Notes: a model not told the origin generated them from the sequence alone. Positions 27,516 through 34,612 are shown, counted from the first letter of the stretch. The stretch is DNA of 34,612 bases from Nocardia salmonicida NBRC 13393 (GCF_001613085.1 NZ_BDBR01000071.1:1-34612); one strand, 5' to 3'. Made by a program: numbers and translations.

Positions 27516-27692
27516 CTACGACCCGCCCTGCGGCGGAACATCCTGCTTGACCGGCGGGGCGTCGTCCGGGGCGAGGTACGTGCCGATCTCGCGGAACAGC
27601 GCGTCGCCGCCATTCGGGTAGCCGCTCGACGCGCTGAACGGTTGGGGCTGGGTCAACCATGCAGCTTCGACACTCAGTTCATGAGCTGGCAT
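27516..27692 (-). CDS. Small ORF coupled to the methyltransferase gene
   Basis: A possible 58-aa protein (MPAHELSVEAAWLTQPQP..., ending KQDVPPQGGS) whose TAG abuts the methyltransferase ATG. The same frame stays open further upstream to 27968, but that part has poor protein character. It is Pro/Ala-rich with no transmembrane segment or known motif. The ribosome binding site is weak. The back-to-back stop and start is the main reason to consider it real. No function can be assigned. Confidence 0.4.
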   Translation of the reverse strand: MPAHELSVEAAWLTQPQPFSASSGYPNGGDALFREIGTYLAPDDAPPVKQDVPPQGGS

Positions 27693-27879
27693 ACCCGTAT
27701 TGTCGCTCGCCGGCGCAAATGAAAGCTGCACCAAGACCACGCAGGCGTGTTCGGCGCGCGAGCCGGGTGCTGAACAGTTCTCGTTCACAGGGCGTCGTCT
27801 TCCGAATGTCGGAGTATGCGTGTTTAATGGAGTTACCTGACAGCGTTCTCGCTCAGGTTCTGTGAAATGAGGTACGACC

Positions 27880-28035
27880 ATGATCGTGCTCGGGTTGATA
27901 TTGTTGTTAATCGGCTTCCTGACCGGGATCTCGATCCTCTGGACGATCGGAATCGTCCTTATCGTCATCGGAGCGATCCTCTTCCTGCTCGGTACAACTG
28001 GGCGCGCGGTCGGCGGCCGGAAGCATTGGTACTAG
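27880..28035 (+). CDS. DUF6131 small membrane protein
   Basis: A 51-aa protein: MIVLGLILLLIGFLTGISI, then LWTIGIVLIVIGAILFLLG, then TTGRAVGGRKHWY. It has two short hydrophobic helices joined by LWTIG and a basic GRxVGGRxxWY tail. This is the DUF6131 pattern common in Mycobacterium, Nocardia and Rhodococcus. GAGG lies 9 nt before the ATG and a good hairpin follows. It is an inner-membrane protein of unknown role. Confidence 0.85.
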   Translation: MIVLGLILLLIGFLTGISILWTIGIVLIVIGAILFLLGTTGRAVGGRKHWY

Positions 28036-28053
28036 AGGTACGCGGATCAAGAC

Positions 28054-28084
28054 CCTCAGGGTGATCAACGAGGGCACCCTGAGG
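28054..28084 (+). terminator. Hairpin terminator after DUF6131
   Basis: CCTCAGGGTG (28054-28063) and CACCCTGAGG (28075-28084) are exact reverse complements with an 11-nt loop, followed by TTTG. It begins 19 bp past the DUF6131 stop. Confidence 0.75.
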
Positions 28085-28247
28085 TTTGAGTATGTCTGCC
28101 GGCTCGCCGGATCGAGACCAGCTCAGCGGTATGTTCGGGCAGTCGGCGATTGCGCCTCGAGTTCGCGATGCCGGGTGCGGCAAAATCATGGCGCGCCCTC
28201 ATCGAACTAGGACGCCAACTGTCCTATATCAGCGGCATACTCGAATC

Positions 28248-28760
28248 ATGAACGACACCGAATCGACTGCGGGACAGCTGAATAAGCCCGACATTACCGC
28301 CTACGACGATCCGGACGCGCCGTGGAACCAGGCGTGGGACGGAGAGGGCAGCATCGCCGACTGGAACGCCGATGTGATCACCGAGTTCCGGGCGAACTCG
28401 GGCAAAGTGGGCGGCGCTTACGCGGGCGGGGATCTCGTCCTGCTCACCACCACCGGAGCCAAGAGCGGCAAGCGCCACACGACTCCGCTGGGTCCGCTAT
28501 ATCGGGATGACACCATGTACGTGAGCTCGTTCATCGAGGACAAATACCCGGCTTGGTGGCACAACATCAAGGCGAATCCGCAGGTCACCATCGAACTCCG
28601 GGACAAGACTTACCAGGCGACCGGAAGGGTGCTCGAAGGCGCGGATTACAACGAGTTCGCAGCCTGGGTGCTGGCCAACAACCCACTGAGGGCTGACTTC
28701 CAGGCCAAGATCGACCGGCCCGTGCCGCTGGTCGTGCTGACCCTCGACAGCGAGTGCTGA
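28248..28760 (+). CDS. Deazaflavin (F420)-dependent nitroreductase family protein
   Basis: A 170-aa protein; the ATG at 28248 (MNDTESTAGQLNKPD) gives the normal length. It carries the Ddn/DUF385 split-barrel signature: NADVITEFRANSGKVGGAYA, then LVLLTTTGAKSGKRHTTPL and MYVSSFIEDKYPAWWHNIKA, and NPQVTIEL. Relatives such as M. tuberculosis Ddn reduce nitro compounds and quinones using F420H2; many have roles in quinone protection. Direct neighbours give no pathway. Its stop lies inside the start of an SDR remnant, hinting that a deletion joined the two. Confidence 0.9.
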   Translation: MNDTESTAGQLNKPDITAYDDPDAPWNQAWDGEGSIADWNADVITEFRANSGKVGGAYAGGDLVLLTTTGAKSGKRHTTPLGPLYRDDTMYVSSFIEDKYPAWWHNIKANPQVTIELRDKTYQATGRVLEGADYNEFAAWVLANNPLRADFQAKIDRPVPLVVLTLDSEC

Positions 28761-28765
28761 GCGCA

Positions 28766-28882
28766 CTCAGGCGCGTCGGCCACCCCGCCGATATTGTCGA
28801 CATCGTCTCCTACCTCGTCAGCGACGACGCCCGGTCGATTACCGGCCAAACCCTCGACGCCAGTGGCGGTACCACTCCTCTG
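28766..28882 (+). pseudogene. 3' remnant of a short-chain dehydrogenase gene
   Basis: In a frame overlapping the nitroreductase stop, the sequence encodes LRRVGHPADIVDIVSYLVSD, DARSITGQTLDASGG, TTPL: an exact-looking C-terminal tail of a classical SDR (substrate-loop exit and cofactor-domain end). The upstream 200 residues with the Rossmann and YxxxK motifs are absent, and the native stop codon appears lost. It is a relic of a deleted gene, and a hairpin follows it directly. Confidence 0.75.
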
Positions 28883-28888
28883 AGTGGT
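28871..28888 (+). terminator. Hairpin at the end of the SDR remnant
   Basis: ACCACTC (28871-28877), loop CTCT, GAGTGGT (28882-28888): a perfect 7-bp stem where the lost SDR gene would have ended. It probably is that gene's old terminator and may now serve the nitroreductase gene. Confidence 0.5.
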
Positions 28889-29542
28889 CCAGATCGGCTG
28901 TGCCGCAGTCGATCACGGTGCGCGATAGTGCTTCCGGTCGACACGCTGCTGACCGAGTCGGATGTTTCCGTGCCGACCGACGCTGAGTCTCCAGATCCGT
29001 TGTGCCAGAGCGAATTGCATGGGTTGTCCTGCAGGGGACTGAGGGCACGTTCGGTCACTGACCGGATCCGACCAGCGACCGAGCGTCACCTTCCCTTGAA
29101 GGGCCGTCGCAGGGTTTGAGCGCTACGGAAACCGAGCCATGGCCCTGAACCGACGCTTCTGAACGCCCGAGCTCCGGCTTCGGCCTGGTCGGGGTGCCCT
29201 TCTCACGGGTGAGCCGCTCCCTCGGAGCGAAGGCCGCCGGTGCAGACGGTGATGAGCAGACGGTCCTCGGGGAGTTCCATGCACTACGTGAGCCGCAGTG
29301 CCTCGGTCGTCGGGGTGCTGCGCGGTGAATTTGTCGTCGCGGGCGCACTCGGTGTTCACGATGCGCTGGAAGCGGGAATCGCGGCCCCGACCGCGTCACT
29401 GGAACACACGGCAGACAGCGCCTGCTGCTGATCAGCGTTCAGCTGAACAACCACTGATCTGGGTGCCGCGCTACCCACCGGGCTCACGCCGAATTCTGCA
29501 ATATCTCACCCGGGACACGATCGACAACTGTTGCGGCGCAAT
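28889..29542. other. Gene-poor stretch, no recognisable coding sequence
   Basis: About 650 bp with short open frames on both strands but none with protein-like composition, a ribosome binding site or a recognisable family. One imperfect direct repeat is visible: CCAGATCGGCTGTGCCGCAG (28889-28908) and CCAGATCCGTTGTGCCAGAG (28991-29010). Together with the adjacent SDR relic it may be decayed former coding or mobile DNA. No RNA gene was recognised. Confidence 0.5.
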
Positions 29543-29566
29543 GTTTGAATCATAAGTGCGGGGTAG
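29543..29566 (+). promoter_or_regulatory. SigF/SigB-type stress promoter
   Basis: GTTT (29543-29546), a 14-nt spacer and GGGTAG (29561-29566) match the actinobacterial SigF/SigB consensus GTTT-N14-16-GGGTAT in five of six -10 bases. A start near 29573 would give a leader of about 50 nt with AAGGAAAG ahead of the ATG at 29624. Confidence 0.6.
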
Positions 29567-29623
29567 TCGACATAGTGGTGCAGCGTTGCGCCTCCCTGAC
29601 GTCGACATCGAAGGAAAGACTTC

Positions 29624-30589
29624 ATGAGCACACGCAACACCGCTACGACCTTGCTCGCGCAACTGCGCGTTATCCGCGATCTGACATATACCGAAATCCG
29701 AATCGCCGGGACTCGAATCGCACAGGCTCGCACTGAGGCAGTACGCCGCGAACTGGCTGATAACGCCGACAACGCCCGCGCCCGCGCAGAAGCCATCGAG
29801 GCCGCGATCCGTGAACTGGGTGGCGCGCCGGAGCGGATCGGCCCGTTCATCGGACGGGCTGCCGCAGCGGTCAAGGCGATCGGCGAACAAGCCCAACCCT
29901 TCGACGAAGCCCTGCTCGCAGACCTCGTCCTCGAACATCAACTGCTCGACCGTGCCCGCTACGTCAAAGCACTCGCGACCACCGTTCAGAACGCCGATGT
30001 AGTCGCAGTGGCGCAGCGGTTGATCACTGCCCATACGGCCACCGTCGAATGGTTGACGACCGTACTCGCCGAGGACGCGCTCGGCGGGCCCGCGGCTTTG
30101 CGTCGAACACCGATTCAGGCGGTTACGGGGACTGCGGTGAAGCTGATCAATATCCCTGTTACGTGGTCTACTCGCAGCATCGACCGCGCGTTGGACACAT
30201 TCCGTGCTGCCCCGCCGGCACTGGGCGAGTTGCTCGCCAGGGGTGCGCACGCGGGCGATGTCGCCGTGAAAACCCTCGCGGCCTCGCGCGATGCTGTTCT
30301 CGAAACCACCGAGCAGGTCTCGCGGCGTGAAGGCGCGGACTCCACCGCCGAGGCAACGCATTCACTGCGCACCACCACCGGCCTTCTCGATCCCAGCGAG
30401 CTGCCCATCAGTGGCTACGACGACTTGAATGTCACCCAGGCGGTGGCAGCGATCAAGGAACTCACCGATCCCGCCGCAGTCCGGACGATCCTCGCCTACG
30501 AGGAGGCGCACAAGGCGCGGCAGGGTGTTGTTTCGGCTGCGCAGACCCGTGTCTCGACGATCGCCCGAGAAGTGAGTGGGCTGAACTGA
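29624..30589 (+). CDS. Helical ferritin-like domain protein with C-terminal DUF8129-type domain
   Basis: A 321-aa, almost wholly helical protein with no signal peptide. Residues about 60-170 resemble the ferritin-like four-helix proteins found in mycobacteria and nocardiae (VLEHQLLDRARYVKALATTV, AQRLITAHTATVEWL). The C-terminal 55 residues (GYDDLNVTQAVAAIKELTDP, LAYEEAHKARQGVVSAAQTR) match a small domain repeated across mycobacterial stress proteins. E144-type metal ligands are not clearly complete, so iron storage should not be assumed. A SigF-like promoter and an AAGGAAAG site precede it and a hairpin follows, so it is a single-gene stress-response unit. Function is unknown. Confidence 0.78.
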   Translation: MSTRNTATTLLAQLRVIRDLTYTEIRIAGTRIAQARTEAVRRELADNADNARARAEAIEAAIRELGGAPERIGPFIGRAAAAVKAIGEQAQPFDEALLADLVLEHQLLDRARYVKALATTVQNADVVAVAQRLITAHTATVEWLTTVLAEDALGGPAALRRTPIQAVTGTAVKLINIPVTWSTRSIDRALDTFRAAPPALGELLARGAHAGDVAVKTLAASRDAVLETTEQVSRREGADSTAEATHSLRTTTGLLDPSELPISGYDDLNVTQAVAAIKELTDPAAVRTILAYEEAHKARQGVVSAAQTRVSTIAREVSGLN

Positions 30590-30609
30590 GAAGTCCCCTG
30601 ACAGCTACC

Positions 30610-30643
30610 CCGTCGGTGCCGCCCACAGCCGTGGCGCCGACGG
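30610..30643 (+). terminator. Hairpin terminator after the ferritin-like gene
   Basis: CCGTCGGTGCC (30610-30620) pairs with GGCGCCGACGG (30633-30643) over 11 bp with one G-U pair and a 12-nt loop, 20 bp after the stop codon. There is no T-tract. Confidence 0.65.
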
Positions 30644-30816
30644 CCGGTCCAGCGGTCCGCCTGGCCTTGAGCCAGTACCGCGAAGTTCGACTACGTAGCA
30701 TCGGCGCTCTCGTTCCCGCCAGCTGATCGCCTACGACCGGCCGCGCGAACACCGCAACAGGGCCGAATCGCACTATAGATGGCCCAAAGTTTCCGGCCGT
30801 CGATCGTCGGCGGGCT

Positions 30817-30841
30817 GTTTCATGTTGCCGGAGAGGGGAAG
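30817..30841 (+). promoter_or_regulatory. Possible second SigF-type promoter ahead of the antiporter gene
   Basis: GTTT (30817-30820), a 15-nt spacer and GGGAAG (30836-30841) loosely match the SigF pattern. The 30644-30986 gap holds nothing else I recognise, apart from a 20-codon GTG-initiated frame at 30848-30910 preceded by AGAGGGGAAG. The match is weaker than the one at 29543. Confidence 0.3.
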
Positions 30842-30986
30842 TCCGCGTGGAAATAAGCGAAGGACATTGGGCATCGAGTGGGCTCAACAATTTGTCGAGT
30901 CGTTCGTAGCCTGGGCCGGGACGAGCCAGTCGGTATCCGGGTTGTTCCGAATGATAGGTGACTTGCGCGATGATGCAGCAACAACG

Positions 30987-32276
30987 ATGACCACTTTCAA
31001 TATCGAACGCCTATACCTTGCAGCCGGAATCGCATTGCTATTGGCCGCGACGCTCCCTCGCCTCTTCAAAGATCGGGCGATCACCGCGCCGATGCTCATG
31101 TTGGGAGTCGGAGCCATCGGTGGACTCGTGATCGGACCCAGCGGCCTGCAAGCGGTATCACCCCTGTCTCATCCCACCGTGATCGAGCATCTCGCAGAGC
31201 TGTGTGTGATCGTGGCCCTGATGGGTGTCGGGCTCGCGATCGACCGGCCCTTACAGTGGCGCACCTGGGGCTCGACCTGGCGCCTGCTGCTGATCACCAT
31301 GCCGCTGTGCATCGCAGCGGTAGCGATGTTCGGATGGTGGGCGGCAGCGCTGACCCCCGCCGCGGCAGCTCTGCTGGCAGCTGCGCTGGCACCCACAGAC
31401 CCGGTGCTTGCCTCGGATGTGCAGGTCGAGGGCCCGACGCCCGGCGGCGCCGGCTCAGCCGAGGAGGACGACGAAGTCCGTTTCGCGCTCACTTCGGAAG
31501 CGGGCCTCAATGACGCTCTGGCCTTCCCGTTCGTTTATCTGGCGATATTTCTCGCGACCAAAGGCTCGGTCCAGACCTGGTTCGTCGGCTGGTTCACCTG
31601 GGAACTCATCGGCAAGATCGCGGTCGGTGCCCTCGTCGGCGGGATCGTCGGAAGTTTGCTCGGTCGTGGTTTGTTCCGATTCCCCATCAAGGACGCACGC
31701 CTCGCCGACCGCGGGGAACCGATCGTCGCCTTGGCCGCGGTGTTCGCCGTCTACGGGCTCACCGAACTCGTCGGCGGCTACGGATTTCTCGCGGTGTTCG
31801 CGTGCGCGATCGCTATTCGACGTATCGAGCGTGGCAGCGAATACCACGAACAGATGCACAGTCTGGTCGAACAGTTGGAACACGTTCTCACCCTGGTCGT
31901 ATTACTGCTGCTCGGAGCGGCACTCACCACGGGCCTGCTTGCCGCTCTTTCTTGGCAGGGAGTCGCGGTCGGCATGCTCCTGGTCTTCGTCGTTCGGCCT
32001 GTCGCAGGGTGGCTTGCACTGCAGCGATGTGCCGGGATGAGGCCCAAGGAGCGCGTCATCACGGCCTTGTTCGGCGTCCGCGGAATCGGTTCGATCTACT
32101 ACCTCGCGTACGGCCTGACCCAGGCGGACCTTCGCTCGGAAGCTGGTGCGCTATGGGCGATCGCAGCGTTCACCATCGTGTTGTCCGTGGTCGTTCACGG
32201 CGCCAGCGCAGGCTGGGTGATGCAGTACCTGGAGAACGCACGTGTAAGTAAGTCACCGACCCAGCCGAACTCCTGA
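30987..32276 (+). CDS. Cation:proton antiporter (CPA1/NhaP-type)
   Basis: A 429-aa integral membrane protein with about 12 hydrophobic segments. The ATG at 30987 (MTTFNIERLYLAAGIALLL) places the first membrane helix normally; the frame is open further upstream but those residues are hydrophilic and non-homologous-looking. AALAPTDPVLASDVQV carries the TDP motif and LTSEAGLNDALAFPF the ND pair that binds the cation in this family; FGVRGIGSIYYLAY is the conserved late helix. It exchanges Na+ or K+ for H+ across the inner membrane. Ion preference and direction are not visible. No clear ribosome binding site precedes the chosen start. It is convergent with the next gene. Confidence 0.88.
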   Translation: MTTFNIERLYLAAGIALLLAATLPRLFKDRAITAPMLMLGVGAIGGLVIGPSGLQAVSPLSHPTVIEHLAELCVIVALMGVGLAIDRPLQWRTWGSTWRLLLITMPLCIAAVAMFGWWAAALTPAAAALLAAALAPTDPVLASDVQVEGPTPGGAGSAEEDDEVRFALTSEAGLNDALAFPFVYLAIFLATKGSVQTWFVGWFTWELIGKIAVGALVGGIVGSLLGRGLFRFPIKDARLADRGEPIVALAAVFAVYGLTELVGGYGFLAVFACAIAIRRIERGSEYHEQMHSLVEQLEHVLTLVVLLLLGAALTTGLLAALSWQGVAVGMLLVFVVRPVAGWLALQRCAGMRPKERVITALFGVRGIGSIYYLAYGLTQADLRSEAGALWAIAAFTIVLSVVVHGASAGWVMQYLENARVSKSPTQPNS

Positions 32277-32328
32277 CGCACTGTCGATTCAGGCAATTCG
32301 TTCCGACCCGCGGCACCGCTGGCGCTGT

Positions 32329-32937
32329 TTACGCGCGGCCCGGCTGCCACTCGGGTGAGCGGCCGAGAATTCCTACGATGTGGGCCAGGGTTACCGTCGT
32401 GTCCGCCACCGCGAGTGCGGGGCCGAAAGCGGCGCGGGGGTGAAGGCGAGCCGTGCCGGTGGGGACCGCTTCGGCGATCCGCAGGGCCGTCGGAGCCAGG
32501 TCGGAGTCCAGATCGATGTCGTGGCCGACCGATCGGGCGACATCCCAGGCGTGGACGACGCTGTCGATGAGATGGAAGCCGAGCGCGGTCGCGGTGGGGA
32601 AGTGACCCGGTGGAATCTCGGGGAGAAACACGGTACGGGCCTCGCATGTGGCGAAGGCTGCGACGACGTCGTGAGCTGACCGGACATAGTCACCGATCGG
32701 ATCGACGGCGTGGTGCACCACCCAGACCGCCGGATCGTTCCCACCGCGAGCGGCTGCGGCGAAACCGCGATTCTGGGTGCCCATATGTTCCAGCAGCGCG
32801 CGCAGATCCCATCCGGCACAGGGTGTTTCGATCGACAAGGACGCGCCGGACGCTGCCTCCACCGCGTCGATACTCAGTCGCACGGCACGCTCGTGCCGGG
32901 CGAGCAGCAGCCGATCTTCGTCCGAAATAGTACGCAT
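32329..32937 (-). CDS. Mycothiol-dependent maleylpyruvate isomerase-like DinB-fold protein (TIGR03086 type)
   Basis: A 202-aa protein. SIETPCAGWDLRALLEHM with H51 and FHLIDSVVHAWDVARSVGHD with D125 and H129 give the spaced His...(Asp/Glu)xxxHis metal set of the mycothiol-dependent DinB-like four-helix family. Family members include maleylpyruvate isomerase, mycothiol S-transferases and many uncharacterised proteins. It lies 52 bp from the convergent antiporter and is divergent from the MarR gene at 33012. The window's gentisate operon lacks an isomerase, so this is a candidate for that step, but similarity is at family level only and it is about 14 kb away with a separate regulator. Confidence 0.82.
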   Translation of the reverse strand: MRTISDEDRLLLARHERAVRLSIDAVEAASGASLSIETPCAGWDLRALLEHMGTQNRGFAAAARGGNDPAVWVVHHAVDPIGDYVRSAHDVVAAFATCEARTVFLPEIPPGHFPTATALGFHLIDSVVHAWDVARSVGHDIDLDSDLAPTALRIAEAVPTGTARLHPRAAFGPALAVADTTVTLAHIVGILGRSPEWQPGRA

Positions 32938-32977
32938 GTGCTGACCGTACGCTCCTGCTTATGATCTGCCAAGGGTT

Positions 32978-32999
32978 ATCGATCGATCCGCCCCGGCGG
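32978..32999. promoter_or_regulatory. Candidate MarR operator region
   Basis: ATCGATCGAT (32978-32987), a perfect 10-bp palindrome, is followed by CCGCC-CC-GGCGG (32988-32999). Both sit in the 74-bp divergent gap between the isomerase-like gene and marR, where an autoregulatory MarR site is expected. Only position supports them. Confidence 0.35.
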
Positions 33000-33011
33000 T
33001 AGATTTCGACC

Positions 33012-33455
33012 ATGCCGAAAGCGACCCGCCCGGATCTCGCGGCCATGCTCGTACCACTCGGCCGTGCGTTGACCGAAGCGGAGCGGCCCATCCTCGACCG
33101 GCACGGGCTCACGATGTGGGCCTACGTGGTGCTCCTCGGCCTCGACGAACGCCCCGTCCACACCCAGGCCGCGCTCGCCAAGGCGATCCGGGCGGACAAG
33201 ACCCGGATCATTCCCGTCCTCGATGACCTCCAGCAGCGCGGCCTGATCCTGCGCGAGCCCGATCCGGCCGATCGGCGCGTCAACCTGATCAGGCTCACCC
33301 CCGACGGCGCGAGCCTGCGCGACCACACCCAACGCGACATCCAGGAGCAGGAGCAGCGGCTACTGGCCGAGGTTCCCGCCGCCGATCGCCGCACCTTCCT
33401 TCGAGTACTGCAACTGCTCGCCGATCGCACCGGAACCGGCAATTCGCAGCCGTGA
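33012..33455 (+). CDS. MarR-family transcriptional regulator
   Basis: A 147-aa protein with the MarR winged-helix fold: MWAYVVLLGLDERP, the recognition helix region TQAALAKAIRADKTRIIPVL, and the wing LILREPDPADRRVNLIRLTP with its DRR motif. N- and C-terminal helices form the dimer interface. It is divergent from the isomerase-like gene, which it probably regulates. No conserved ligand or redox Cys is visible (the protein has no Cys). Confidence 0.92.
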   Translation: MPKATRPDLAAMLVPLGRALTEAERPILDRHGLTMWAYVVLLGLDERPVHTQAALAKAIRADKTRIIPVLDDLQQRGLILREPDPADRRVNLIRLTPDGASLRDHTQRDIQEQEQRLLAEVPAADRRTFLRVLQLLADRTGTGNSQP

Positions 33456-33737
33456 AGAACGACATCGACCACCTCTCGGGTCATAGTGACAACGGCATCT
33501 AACCGGGCCTTACCGGTGGCCAGGTAGGACATCGTCCGCTCGTAAACGGCGATATGGCCCGTCTCGGCCGCGGCGCTTGCTGACCGCGTCGACAACCGGC
33601 AAGAGCGCCGACCGTTCTTGGTCTGCATCAATCGCTGTCCAGCGCGCCCTGGCGGCGCCCGAATTCAGCTGGAACCGACGCTGGAAGTCAACTGTCTTAT
33701 CACGCCCTGCGCTGGCGTCAACAACGTCATGACCCAC
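33456..33737 (-). pseudogene. Possible 3' gene remnant beside the insertion sequence
   Basis: On the minus strand one frame gives a protein-like run ending near AIDADQERSALLPVVDAVSK (to about 33590). A second frame carries on with AAAETGHIAVYERTMSYLAT, GKARLDAVVTMTREVVDVVL. The two read as one protein broken by a frameshift, with its 5' end cut off where the insertion sequence begins at 33742. No family is recognised, and the coding character is only an impression. Confidence 0.3.
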
Positions 33738-33741
33738 AACA

Positions 33742-33763
33742 CCTAAGGGATGTCCCGTAAGTC
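33742..33763 (+). repeat. IS left terminal inverted repeat
   Basis: A 22-bp sequence starting CCTAAGGGATGTCCCG that is the exact reverse complement of 34591-34612. Confidence 0.95.
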
Positions 33764-33799
33764 TGAATTAGCGACGGCGAACGATCCGCCCGCCAGGAA

Positions 33800-34561
33800 T
33801 CAGTAAGCGTGGGCGAGGTTGGCCAGAGTCGCTACCCCAGCCATCGCGACACCTACCCCGTCACCACGTAAACGGCAGTCCCGCAGTATCTTCCATGTCT
33901 TCATCCGAGCGAAAGCGTGCTCGACACGGGCACGGACCTTGCGGTGGGACTTGTTGTGGGCCTGTTTCCATTCCGGCAGCTCGACACCCGGTGAGCGGCG
34001 ATGCGGGATGACCAGACCGGTGCCCTGGTAGCCGCCGTCAGCGATCACCACCGCGTTGCGGCATGCGTGGGCGGCCCCGGACTCAGTCCACGCTCGGCAG
34101 TCGTTGCGGTTACCCGGTAATGGTTTTCCCAGCGCGACGACCAGTTCGGTGTCGGCGTCGATGACGACTTGGTGGTTGGTCGAGTACCGGTAGTTCTTGC
34201 TCTGGGCAGCGACCTTGTGATCTCTGGTCGGGACCAGGGTCCCGTCGACGATCAGCACGGCACCACGCGGGAACCGGGTGCGGGGCCGTAGCGCCAACGC
34301 TGGTCCGAGGTCCTCGGTTACCCGGGCCGCGGCCGATTTCGAGACGCCGAACACGGCCGCGAGTTGCCGCATGGTGAGGTTGGTTCGCCAGTAGGTCGCC
34401 ACCAGCAGCACCCGGTCTTCGAAGCACAAGCCCCACGGTCGGCCGCGCAACGGTCGGTCGGCGCCCTCGCGCCGCAACTGTGTGATCAGGCGAGCGAACG
34501 TGGCTGGCCGCAGCCCGGAGAACAACTCCACCATCACCGGGTCAGCTGCCGAGATCACCAC
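33800..34561 (-). CDS. IS5-family transposase (DDE_Tnp_4)
   Basis: A 253-aa protein from a GTG at 34561. An N-terminal helix-turn-helix (about 45-85: LVATYWRTNLTMRQLAAVFG, SKSAAARVTED) precedes an RNase H-like catalytic domain with the DDE triad D106 (LIVDGTLVP), D175 (VIADGGYQG) and E214 (RARVEHAFARMK). GNRNDCRAW and KQAHNKSHRKVRARVEH are also conserved in this family. Length is normal and the triad is intact, so it should be active. It carries out cut-and-paste transposition of the element that encloses it. Confidence 0.95.
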   Translation of the reverse strand: MVISAADPVMVELFSGLRPATFARLITQLRREGADRPLRGRPWGLCFEDRVLLVATYWRTNLTMRQLAAVFGVSKSAAARVTEDLGPALALRPRTRFPRGAVLIVDGTLVPTRDHKVAAQSKNYRYSTNHQVVIDADTELVVALGKPLPGNRNDCRAWTESGAAHACRNAVVIADGGYQGTGLVIPHRRSPGVELPEWKQAHNKSHRKVRARVEHAFARMKTWKILRDCRLRGDGVGVAMAGVATLANLAHAY

Positions 34562-34590
34562 TGTGGAGATGATACCTGTTGCTGCTCAAC

Positions 34591-34612
34591 GACTTACGGG
34601 ACATCCCTTAGG
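34591..34612 (-). repeat. IS right terminal inverted repeat
   Basis: A 22-bp sequence, exact reverse complement of 33742-33763, ending at the last base of the window. Further bases of the end, if any, lie outside. Confidence 0.93.

Larger units (their letters stand above)
33742..34612 (-). mobile_element. Complete IS5-type insertion sequence (871 bp)
   Basis: One transposase gene is flanked by perfect 22-bp terminal inverted repeats at 33742-33763 and 34591-34612. The size and single-ORF layout fit the IS5-family groups with an HTH_Tnp_4 plus DDE_Tnp_4 transposase. The right end coincides with the last base of the window, so target-site duplications cannot be checked. Intact ends and gene suggest it is recent and may still be mobile. 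Confidence 0.9.

Noticed and set aside
29055..29431. Short open frames on both strands in the gene-poor stretch
   Set aside because: No ribosome binding site or motif, and compositions do not look like proteins.

Overview
The window looks like chromosomal DNA of a high-GC actinobacterium of the Mycobacteriales, most like Nocardia or Rhodococcus. The evidence is the high GC, ATGA/GTGA-overlapped operons, a DUF6131 small membrane protein, a deazaflavin (F420)-type nitroreductase, a mycothiol-dependent-isomerase-like protein, a poly-HAMP hybrid kinase and a SigF-like GTTT/GGGTA promoter. The genus is inferred from family content; no rRNA or tRNA is present to settle it.

Layout. (1) 1-5568: the 3' part of a poly-HAMP/GAF hybrid histidine kinase, overlapped by 4 bp by an ANTAR-GAF-PAS-SpoIIE phosphatase gene. 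(2) 5620-12749: a LysR-type regulator divergent from six tightly packed genes (FAD hydroxylase, VOC extradiol dioxygenase, FAH-family hydrolase, SDR, cyclase-family hydrolase with altered metal ligands, and an alpha/beta hydrolase resembling 2,6-dihydroxypseudooxynicotine hydrolase). This is a meta-cleavage pathway for an aromatic or heteroaromatic substrate I cannot name. (3) 12958-18454: an IclR-type regulator carrying a frameshift, divergent from a 3-hydroxybenzoate/gentisate operon (FAD 6-hydroxylase, FAH hydrolase, AAHS transporter, gentisate 1,2-dioxygenase). No maleylpyruvate isomerase lies in the operon; a DinB/mycothiol-type candidate lies about 14 kb away at 32329-32937. (4) 18661-23970: a TetR gene with a divergent Asp-nucleophile alpha/beta hydrolase, a cytochrome P450, a broken lipoprotein gene, and a second TetR gene divergent from an MpaB/Lcp-type oxygenase, with a perfect 12-bp-arm operator between them. 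(5) 24134-26475: a two-gene Trypco1 + CHAT-protease cassette; the CHAT protein has TPR-like helices, one membrane span and a duplicated four-cysteine exterior domain. (6) 26724-33455: a methyltransferase with a small coupled ORF, DUF6131, the F420-type nitroreductase, an SDR remnant, a helical ferritin-like/DUF8129-type protein behind a SigF-like promoter, a cation:proton antiporter, the maleylpyruvate-isomerase-like protein and a MarR regulator. (7) 33742-34612: a complete IS5-type insertion sequence with perfect 22-bp ends, the right end falling exactly on the window edge.

Blocks 2 and 3 are two independently regulated aromatic ring-cleavage pathways side by side: one uses an extradiol VOC enzyme, the other a cupin gentisate dioxygenase. 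Each has its own FAD hydroxylase and its own FAH hydrolase. The least explained parts are the substrate of block 2 and the role of the CHAT/Trypco1 cassette, a type known from predicted bacterial conflict systems.
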